Assembly: GCF_014698115.1 (NCBI RefSeq)
Contig: NZ_JACJSJ010000079.1
Span: 1 to 39,958, forward strand
From: Nostoc sp. FACHB-973
GTDB taxonomy: Bacteria > Cyanobacteriota > Cyanobacteriia > Cyanobacteriales > Nostocaceae
Direction: 5' to 3'
DNA length: 39,958 bases
This document shows positions 15,381-22,418 of this stretch, in pieces; the first letter of the stretch is position 1, and every line of letters begins with the position of its first letter. The notes beneath the pieces are model-generated. The model made no database searches. It was not told the origin of the DNA and saw nothing but the letters and a program-made list of their open reading frames with translations. The position numbers and the translations under genes were made by a program.

Positions 15381-15694
15381 TATCAGTTATCATTAAAAGA
15401 AACACCATCCCATCGACTAAGGAACAGCCAGCACCCGCAGGTGACTTTAGCTGCTAAGTTATCGGCGAGATAGTAGTTTGGATGTTGTCTGTCAGCATTT
15501 AGGGCTTCATGAACCGACACGCTCAGATGAAAATTTGAACAACACCTGTAATATTTTCATTGCCATACCAAATGGCTATCGCTTCCCAGTAGATATTGTA
15601 AATATATAGTGTCACCCCGATCTGAAATCCCTGGGAAAACGGAATCGGACAGACCTATTTTCAAATATTTGGGATGAACTGTGTAATCACTCTC
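15381..15694. other. Spacer between relaxase and TetR genes
   Basis: These 314 bp hold no open frame I would call. A short dyad CAGCACC-CGC-AGGTG is near 15428. No terminator with a T tract is seen after either convergent gene. Confidence 0.4.
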
Positions 15695-16243
15695 CTACAA
15701 ATCTTGGCACAGTTGTTGTGGCAATTGTTTCATCACACGGACAAAAGGAGCCACATCATCCAAACCCTGCGCCACAATCAGAGCGCCTTGAATGGCAATA
15801 GCAGCATCTTCCCCACGCTCATGAGCCAGCGTCTTATCTAATCCGGCTACCCTCAAAACAGTTGCTATTTCATCAATCCAGGTTCGTAATAGTATTTGCA
15901 CCTTGGTATGAAAGATATCTCGTGCTGACCCCATCAACAAGATGGCACACATACAGGGTTGTTGTCCGCCTTCATATAGCTCGTTAATCTGCTCACACAT
16001 CTTAGTCAACCGAGTGAGCGCATCCCCTCCACCGCGAAGTATCTGTAAAATGTGTTCCTCCAACCAACATTCCATAAAATCCAACACCGCCGCCACCATT
16101 TCATCCTTCCCACCGGGGAAGTGATGGTAAAGACTGGCTTTCCCTAAACCTGTCGCTTGTGAAATTTTCGATAAAGTCGCCCCATCGTAACCATACTGTC
16201 GAAACAGTTGTAGCAAGCAGGGAATATAAGTATCTTTTGCCAT
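15695..16243 (-). CDS. TetR/AcrR-family transcriptional repressor
   Basis: This 182-aa protein has the TetR N-terminal helix-turn-helix: LFRQYGYDGATLSKISQATG, then LGKASLYHHFPGGKDEMVAAV (residues about 12-50). The C-terminal ligand domain (CMCAILLMGSARDIFHTKVQ, AIQGALIVAQGLDD) resembles the LmrA/YxaF group. It is divergent from a glutathione S-transferase gene and stands 30-90 bp from a strong operator palindrome that overlaps promoters in both directions. It therefore probably represses itself and the detoxification genes until an electrophile or quinone-like ligand binds. The ligand is inferred from the neighbours only. Confidence 0.9.
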   Translation of the reverse strand: MAKDTYIPCLLQLFRQYGYDGATLSKISQATGLGKASLYHHFPGGKDEMVAAVLDFMECWLEEHILQILRGGGDALTRLTKMCEQINELYEGGQQPCMCAILLMGSARDIFHTKVQILLRTWIDEIATVLRVAGLDKTLAHERGEDAAIAIQGALIVAQGLDDVAPFVRVMKQLPQQLCQDL

Positions 16244-16267
16244 TTACAGAAATTGAAATCTCATCTC

Positions 16268-16336
16268 TTGACATTATACCGAACGATTGGTACAGTTATT
16301 TTGTACCAAGCGTTCGGTACAAAATAACTGTACCAA
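16268..16336. promoter_or_regulatory. Divergent promoters with double TetR operator (50-bp perfect palindrome)
   Basis: A perfect inverted repeat with 21-bp arms and 8-bp spacer spans 16287-16336. Two 16-bp dyads of the form TACC(G/A)A(A/G)CG-TTGGTA occur, at 16278-16293 and inverted at 16303-16318; these suit TetR dimers. A plus-strand promoter TTGACA (16268) with a 17-bp spacer and TACAGT (16291) overlaps the first dyad. A minus-strand TATAAT lies at 16273-16278. Bound repressor would block both directions. Confidence 0.8.
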
Positions 16337-16506
16337 TTCCTTAATTTGCAGGGATGTCTATACAGCATCTCGAATCGCAAGAGGTGTCAGTTGACAACGG
16401 GAGAAATCAACATGCCGTGACTATTTCTGATTGCTTCTTATTCCCGTTAGACCGCTAATTTTTAGCCTAACAATGCTTCTTTTTACAGAATATTGAGGAT
16501 TAACCA

Positions 16507-17124
16507 ATGATTAAGCTTTATGGTCACGAACTCTCTGGTAACAGCTATAAGGTCAAGCTCTTGCTATCACTATTGGGCATTGAACATGAATGGATTAAGG
16601 TCGATTTGCTGAAGGGGGAACACAAAACCTCTGAATTTCAGTCGCTTAATCCCTTCGGTCAAGTTCCCGTATTAGTGGATGGCGACACAATTATAAAAGA
16701 CGCACAGGCAATTTTGGTTTATTTAGCTCGTTGTTATGGTGGTGAACAATGGTTGCCACTGGATGCTGTCTCACTTAGTCAGGTTGTACGTTGGCTATCT
16801 ACAACTGCGGGTGAAGTGCGTCAGGGGCCAGAATCGGCTCGTTTGTACTATCTGTTTAATGCCACCAGTATTGATATTGACAGAGCTAACCAAAAAGCAG
16901 AGTTTATTCTTACACAACTTAACCAACATTTGTGCGATCGCCAATGGTTAGAGTTCGAGCGGATAACTATTGCAGATATAGCAGTATTCCCCTATGTTGC
17001 CTTAGCACCAGATGGCAAAATTGCTCTTGACTCTTATCCTCATATTCTGGCATGGATTGAGCGAGTTAAGACCCTTCCCGGTTTTATAGGAATGCAAGGA
17101 ATTGCAGCACCTGCCTTGGTATAG
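16507..17124 (+). CDS. Glutathione S-transferase
   Basis: The 205-aa length fits the family. The N-terminal thioredoxin-like domain (1-80) has MIKLYGHELSGNSYKVKLLL with candidate catalytic Ser11 or Ser14, the cis-proline QVPVLVD, and DAQAILVYLARCY, which binds the glutamyl part of glutathione. The C-terminal helical domain carries EFERITIADIAVFPYVALAP, the usual N-capping box. It conjugates glutathione to electrophiles in the cytosol. GAGG precedes the ATG by about 8 nt. It lies about 170 bp from the TetR operator and directly before a PNPOx-fold gene, with which it probably forms a stress-response operon. Confidence 0.9.
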   Translation: MIKLYGHELSGNSYKVKLLLSLLGIEHEWIKVDLLKGEHKTSEFQSLNPFGQVPVLVDGDTIIKDAQAILVYLARCYGGEQWLPLDAVSLSQVVRWLSTTAGEVRQGPESARLYYLFNATSIDIDRANQKAEFILTQLNQHLCDRQWLEFERITIADIAVFPYVALAPDGKIALDSYPHILAWIERVKTLPGFIGMQGIAAPALV

Positions 17125-17246
17125 GCAAATAACACCCAGTTTAGATGGAGAAGGTAGAGAGAGTCAGAGGAATTTTTTCCCTTCTCTTCTCCCCTGCCTT
17201 TTCTCTATCTTCCCCTGTTTTTAGATATGTAAAAATAAAGAGTTAT

Positions 17247-17834
17247 ATGGTACGTAAATTTACGCAAATTGCTTTCACGCCTGCTGTCAAAGTTGCTCAA
17301 GAACAACGTGGCTCACGGCAGACCTATGCTCGATTTGAACAAAATGGGCCTTCTAACGATACCATCACACCAGAAATTGAGGAATTTATCGCCCAAATGG
17401 ATGGTTTTTATTTAGGAACCATCGGTTCTAATGGTTATCCCTACATTCAATTTCGCGGTGGACAACCTGGGTTTTTGAAAGCTATAGATGAAAAGACTTT
17501 AGGATTTGCTGACTTCAAAGGCAATGTTCAATATGTTACCGTTGGTAATCTTGACGAAAATGATAAAGCTTTTTTGTTTTTGATGGATTATCGCCATCGC
17601 CGACGGTTGAAAATTTGGGGGCGGGCTATGTATGTAGAAGATGATAGCGAACTAATTGAAAGCCTGAAACTTCCTAACTATGAAGCAGAAGTGGAACGAG
17701 TGATTCTGTTTCACATTGAAGCTTGGAATTGGAACTGTCCACAGCACATTCCTATTCGCTATTCTGAACAAGAAGTGGCGGCATTGCAAGCGAGGATAAC
17801 TGAACTAGAGGAACTTCTTGCTAACGCTCTTTAA
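17247..17834 (+). CDS. Pyridoxamine 5'-phosphate oxidase-fold flavoprotein
   Basis: The frame is open from 17145, but the protein proper starts at ATG 17247 (195 aa, MVRKFTQIAFTPAVKVAQEQ). The split-barrel domain includes FIAQMDGFYLGTIGSNGYPYIQ, GNVQYVTVGNLDENDKAFLF, and MDYRHRRRLKIWGRAMYVED, which form the flavin-phosphate site. A helical tail ends LQARITELEELLANAL. Proteins of this type are FMN-dependent oxidoreductases or nitroreductase-like, often beside a GST and a TetR gene. The 122-bp gap from the GST gene has no obvious promoter, so co-transcription is likely. The substrate is unknown. Confidence 0.85.
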   Translation: MVRKFTQIAFTPAVKVAQEQRGSRQTYARFEQNGPSNDTITPEIEEFIAQMDGFYLGTIGSNGYPYIQFRGGQPGFLKAIDEKTLGFADFKGNVQYVTVGNLDENDKAFLFLMDYRHRRRLKIWGRAMYVEDDSELIESLKLPNYEAEVERVILFHIEAWNWNCPQHIPIRYSEQEVAALQARITELEELLANAL

Positions 17835-18145
17835 TCACTCTCACCAGAGTAAAAACATATAATCCTTGCTACGCAGGAGTTTCAGGCAAAATACATATTT
17901 CTGACCAGAATGTTAGAAAATAAAGCTTCAAACCCAAGTGCTGTATGAAGTTTAAATGTTGCCTGAGATTTTTATTTCCCCAGAGTGACGGAAGAGCGCT
18001 AAGAAGCAGCAAATCTAATTTTTCTGAGTGAGCCAAGCCAATCAAAGGTTTCAGGCGAAAATTTATGTAAGTCAAATGTGGAAAAGTTGGTTCTAGCGCA
18101 GCTAACGCCACTTAGAGAGGGATAAACTCTCTAGGCGTAACTGCC
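17835..18145. promoter_or_regulatory. Upstream region of the replication gene, with leader hairpin
   Basis: This 311-bp gap has no convincing gene. At 18105-18138, ending 7 nt before the rep start codon, ACGCC...TAGAGAG-GGATAAA-CTCTCTA-GGCGT forms a two-part stem (5 + 7 bp with a 3-nt bulge). It would occupy the ribosome-binding region of the rep gene and may limit its translation. No iterons are seen. Confidence 0.45.
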
Positions 18146-19501
18146 ATGACCTTCAATCCCAGACAAACAACGATTAAATTTCTTAGACAAATAGGCTTTA
18201 CCACCGGAACCAAAATTTGGCTCAGGATTTCTTGGGACTTGCCCACAGAAATGATACCTAAAAACTGGAATCACTACTGCCGCAATGATCAATTTGTCTA
18301 CTCCCACTACATTCTCTGCGGTAAAATCACCCAGCAAGGATTTCAACTCTACTGCTGTACTTACGGAGGTCGGGACAAACAAGGCAACACCTGCTGGCGT
18401 CTGACACCTAAACGCTATGCTGATGGTTGGGCATTGGCATTTAAAATGTCATATCTTGGTGCTACAGTCAGCTTTTACCCCAACCAACCAGACAAGGGAA
18501 TCAGCAATCACCACGTTAGTCAATGCCAATGTTTGTTCTACGAAATTGATGATTTGGCATTGAGTGAGCAGCGACAAGCTGTAGATCGGCTAAAGGATAA
18601 AATCAACTTGGAACCCGCCGCCGTAGTTTACACAGGTGGGAAATCCCTGCACGTTTACTTTAAATGCAGCCATTTCTTGAATCCTGCTGAATGGCTGTGC
18701 CTCAATCGCCAACTGACGATTATCCAAAACGCAGATCCAGCCATTTGCAACTTAGCTCGTTCCATGAGACTGCCAGGTATGCTTCGCAGACGGGTGGTGG
18801 ATGGAATATTGAGTGCAACCATCCCCATTACCCTAGAGCATTGGTCAAACTGTCAGTACAATGTGGAAGAACTAGAAACCGCATTTGATTCTACAGCCTT
18901 ATTTCCCTACGAACTTTCTGAGCAACGTTGGCGCAAGTGGGTGCAACTTCTCACAAGAGCGAAAAATGGAGAAGTTATCGACCCACAAACAGCACTACTG
19001 CAACGTTCTATTACTGCACCTCGCCCAACCTTGCATTGCCGACGAGGAACAGTAATACAGGCTACAACCAGAGATAATGGCTCATCTCTTAAACAACTAC
19101 GCGCTAGCGGAGTGTCTGTTCCTTTGTCTATCTGTTTAACTTTGAGCGATCGCACTTTACTAACTTATGGTGAATTTGAGGGAAACAGAAACAATTCTGG
19201 CTACAAATTAGCTCGTAACCTACTGGGTACATCTAATTTACTCACTAGAAACCGAATCGCTTATCATCCCGAACCACGCCAACTATTTGACCGATATTGC
19301 GATCGCTGTACACCTCCACTTGAACTAACTGAGGCGGATACAATTTGGCACAGTGCAAATAAAACAACAGCCTTTGCCAGTAGGGACTTTGGCTCAATTG
19401 TCATGAGCATTCGTGAGTGGAAGTCACACCGCAAATCAAAAAAACAGTGCGTCAGAAAACCAAGAAAATTAGTTAACGCGAGGTCGACAAAATCGATGTA
19501 A
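18146..19501 (+). CDS. Primase-type (AEP) plasmid replication protein
   Basis: The 451-aa protein has the motifs of archaeo-eukaryotic-type primases: acidic YEIDD (residues 132-136), VYTGGKSLHVYF with His169, and further on NADPAI with RLPG (about 196-210). The C-terminal part, with LTEADTIWHSANKTTAFA, resembles the PriCT helical domain that often follows such primases. Proteins like this prime or initiate replication in plasmids and satellites, and this is the only replication-initiator candidate in the window. No helicase domain is fused. A hairpin in the leader (18105-18138) and hairpins just after the stop may take part in control or in the origin. Confidence 0.7.
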   Translation: MTFNPRQTTIKFLRQIGFTTGTKIWLRISWDLPTEMIPKNWNHYCRNDQFVYSHYILCGKITQQGFQLYCCTYGGRDKQGNTCWRLTPKRYADGWALAFKMSYLGATVSFYPNQPDKGISNHHVSQCQCLFYEIDDLALSEQRQAVDRLKDKINLEPAAVVYTGGKSLHVYFKCSHFLNPAEWLCLNRQLTIIQNADPAICNLARSMRLPGMLRRRVVDGILSATIPITLEHWSNCQYNVEELETAFDSTALFPYELSEQRWRKWVQLLTRAKNGEVIDPQTALLQRSITAPRPTLHCRRGTVIQATTRDNGSSLKQLRASGVSVPLSICLTLSDRTLLTYGEFEGNRNNSGYKLARNLLGTSNLLTRNRIAYHPEPRQLFDRYCDRCTPPLELTEADTIWHSANKTTAFASRDFGSIVMSIREWKSHRKSKKQCVRKPRKLVNARSTKSM

Positions 19502-19505
19502 CCTA

Positions 19506-19544
19506 TTTTCAAACATTTCCCCACAACGGGGAGATGTTTGAAAA
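19506..19544. terminator. Long hairpin after the replication gene
   Basis: TTTTCAAACATTTCCCC pairs with GGGGAGATGTTTGAAAA over 17 bp with a single G-T wobble and a 5-nt loop. It starts 5 nt after the stop of the primase gene. There is no T tract beyond the arm itself. It could be a terminator or an origin hairpin. Confidence 0.55.
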
Positions 19545-19557
19545 GCCTACGCCAGCT

Positions 19558-19581
19558 GTTATAAGCTATCGTGCTTATAAC
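19558..19581. repeat. Second hairpin after the replication gene
   Basis: GTTATAAGC-TATCGT-GCTTATAAC is a perfect 9-bp stem. The rest of the gap to 19783 is AT-rich (notably 19610-19735), with no gene seen. Together with the hairpin at 19506 it makes this a place to look for the replication origin. Confidence 0.4.
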
Positions 19582-19783
19582 TTGCACTTTCTATGGTCTA
19601 GAACCCTTATTGCAACGAGAATATTCTGGAAAATTAAAGATGCGACAACTTAAATTAAATAGCATTGCTTGAATTGGGCTAAAAAATTTTCAAATACAAC
19701 AGATAAAAATAATTTATATACCGTCCGATGCAACACGTTTGTTAGGCTGCTCTGAATTTAAAGTAACCCTATACCTACACAAT

Positions 19784-21577
19784 TTACTCCTCTACAAGAG
19801 TTATGCCAGGAAGTTTTAGCATACAAGTCAAATTTGCCTGTTGCGTAGTTCCATTTGCTTTTAAACGAGTCTTGCTAGCCGAGAAGAAAATCTGTTTTCT
19901 TGCCCTAGTTACTCCTACATAAAACACGCTTAATTCTTCTAAGAATTTTTTTTCATTTATACTATTTACCTTTAAATTGCAGTTGCTTTTGTGGTTGCAA
20001 GATCCACATAGTCCATACTAATTAGGCATAGAATATTGCTCCATATCTGGCATTAAGACATAATCCCATTCCAACCCTTTAGCCCCATGAATAGTTGAAA
20101 TAATGATATTTTCACTAACGTATTCCATATTTTGCTTCAAATTTCTATTCTCAAAAGTGTCTCTTATCAAAACCAATTTATCTTCAACACTTAGAAACGA
20201 ATAATCGCCTAAAATTCTATACAAAAATACCTCTAATAAATTCAGCAGAGATGTTACTACTGGCGTTGTTTTGTCCTGAAATAATTTTTCCACCTTAGAA
20301 TAGAACTTATTCAGCGTCCCTTTTGAAATTCTCATATCACTTCGTATATGTTCGGTAAATTGAGAAGTACACTCTCGATGAAATCTCAAATATTCCGGTG
20401 AATCTTCATTAAAAATACCATAAAAATAAGAAATTTTTTTTCTTAGCATCAAATCAATAATCATATTAATATTTGTTCCTCCACTTCTAACTAGAATTGC
20501 AATTTTGCTCGGTTTTTCTGGCTCAAAAGCTAATAAGTAATTTATTCTTTGCACAATCTTTTCTGCCTCCTCTAATTGATTGTTAACGTATATAAGTGAA
20601 ACTTCTGCGTTTATTTTAATAGTTGGATTAGCAGGATATTCTCCATTTAATCTAATGTTTTTATCCAGTTGAAGCATCTGTGGATTAGACATAAATCTAT
20701 AGTTTTTTTCTAGGACTATCCTATCCATAGATAACAATTGCTCTGCTTCAACTATTAAATTGGGTATAGCGCCTATAAAGCCATATATTCTTTGTAAAGA
20801 ATCTCCCATAAAAACTAATTGTGATTCTTCAGAAACTAATTTTTTCAACAAAGTCCAACTGAGAATATTAGTATCCTGAAATTCATCTACAATAATCACA
20901 GGAAAGTAGCCTTGATAAAATTTAAGTAACTCAGTGTAATTGACAAATAACCTTAGCGTGAGCGCAAGGATTCCATTAAAACTTATACAATCCTTTTCGA
21001 GAAAGCTTTTTATAATTCCATCCGTGTATGAATTGAATAATTTTGATAGATGTTGCTTGTCTACAGACTTAACAGCATCGCTATATTTAGCAAAAAATAA
21101 AGCTTTTTCAGAGGATATTCCTAGAAGCTCAGTGATTTGTTCAGTCTTGGAGTCGTCTACAGATTTCAGTAAATCTAAATTGGCAAGATTGGAATGTAGT
21201 AGATACCCATACCTTTTCAGAATATGTCTACAAAATCCATGATAATTTGAGACAAATAATTTTTCGCTAATTCTGAGTTTATTTGAATTGTTGACCTGAA
21301 TCAGATGAGGCAATTGTTCAGAAAGCTCTTTTTTAATCTTATATGCTGCATTAACGCTATATGTTAATGCAAGAATTTTCTTAGGATTAAAAATTCGCCC
21401 AGTAGCCAGTAGATAAGCTACTTTGCTGATCATGGTTTTTGTCTTCCCATAACCAGCAGGAGCCTCAATAATAAGTCTCTTAGATTCCGAGAAAATAACC
21501 TCAAGCTGCTTCTCATCACCAGAATGCAAGGTTCTAAGCTTCTGGAATAGTTGGTTTTGTTCCGATTGATCCAGCAT
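19784..21577 (-). pseudogene. gajB: UvrD/Rep-like helicase of a Gabija-like system (GajB), amber-interrupted
   Basis: The open part (519 codons) has helicase motif I IEAPAGYGKTKTM (Lys45), motif II VIIVDEFQDTN, motif III FMGDSLQRIYGF and motif V STIHGAKGLEWDYV. At 20018-20020 an in-frame TAG stops it right after YSMPN. The same frame then continues YGLCGSCNHKSNCNLKV (a cysteine cluster) and FLEELSVFYVGVTRARKQIF (motif VI) to a TAA at 19784. A single TGG-to-TAG change would explain this. The intact protein would be about 597 aa. Without motif VI the stopped product should lack ATPase coupling. It overlaps the nuclease gene by 44 nt, the usual class 2 OLD-UvrD order. Confidence 0.8.
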
Positions 21578-22085
21578 TTTTTGATAAATTAACTGCGTTT
21601 TGAATTAAATCTTTATAAACTTGAGGAATACTAGTAACATAATTACCCAAGTCTCCTCCATCCAAAATACTCTTACTATTTCTCATGCTCTTAAGAATAT
21701 CTTCCTTTGATAAATCCTTAAGCTCTTGAATTTTATCTGGCGATAACAACTCTAACTGTGGATAAATAAGATTCTGAGGATCGAGAGGAACACCTATACT
21801 TTTAGCTTTGCCAATGAAAAAGTTAGTCTTTCTTTCATTAGGAAATTCTTGTTCTAAGTATTTTACGTAGCCTATTAAGCTGAAGCTTTCATATATATCC
21901 TCTTCAAAGTCTTGTCCTTGAGTAAAAGACAAACCTATAAGATCGCTGTATCTTGATTCTTGATCACGATCCATTAATCCGATATTTTTGATGCCGAACT
22001 CATCTAATAATTTCATTAAAGATGGAATTGACTTTGCACCTCCCGCTTGAATAATACTAATTCCAAATTCATCCAGGTCAATATT
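21534..22085 (-). pseudogene. gajA: OLD-family nuclease (GajA-like), C-terminal TOPRIM part, split by transposon
   Basis: Read from the target duplication at 22085, the frame gives about 181 residues: NIDLDEFGISIIQAGGAKSI and IKNIGLMDRDQESRY, the TOPRIM metal-binding D-x-D. They continue exactly where the N-terminal half (28929-30136) is cut at SERMNI. Joined, the protein is about 584 aa, the size of GajA. The frame upstream of 22085 lies in the transposon end and is not part of the gene. The 3' end overlaps the helicase start. In Gabija, GajA is the DNA nuclease with the ATPase and TOPRIM domains. Split, it cannot make the whole enzyme. Confidence 0.85.
22081..22085. repeat. Target-site duplication, left copy (ATATT)
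   Basis: ATATT immediately precedes the transposon tip TGTCATTTGAATCAT and is repeated at 28929-28933. Five-base duplications are the rule for Tn7-like elements. Removing one copy and the element restores the OLD reading frame. Confidence 0.9.
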
Positions 22086-22328
22086 TGTCATTTGAATCAT
22101 AATTTGGAAAAAATTTTGAACCATAAAGCGAGAAATAGTTAACGCAATTTCGGGCTTTCCCACCAATCACAACATCAAACTTTGAATCAAATCATGAGAT
22201 AGAGTTGAAATTCTGAAGCATAATTAAAGAATGAGTTGAAAAAACACAAAGAGACAAAACTTGGACAAAAAATCTCGGAAAAAATTGCTCTAACTTAAAC
22301 TTTCAATTCAAAATATGGTTCAAAATTC

Positions 22329-22342
22329 CAAGATATGCTTCA
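22329..22342 (+). promoter_or_regulatory. Candidate TnsB-binding site, left end
   Basis: CAAGATATGCTTCA is the exact inverse of TGAAGCATATCTTG at 28883-28896 in the right end, as expected for TnsB sites. TGAAGCATAATTA at 22214 in the same end is a related motif in the other orientation. The noncoding left end spans 22086-22418. Confidence 0.6.
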
Positions 22343-22418
22343 CTTAAAACCATGACTCTGTAGTTTTTTCTTGCGTCCTGAAAGCCTGAAACAGCCTCCT
22401 GGCAAGGAGAAAAACTTT

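Noticed and set aside
17869..18111. 80-codon minus-strand frame in the spacer before rep
   Set aside because: No ribosome binding site, no motif, and composition like noncoding sequence.
22086..22166. N-terminal extension of the TOPRIM half, reading MVGKPEIALTISRF
   Set aside because: These codons lie in the transposon end, outside the target duplication, and do not belong to the OLD gene.
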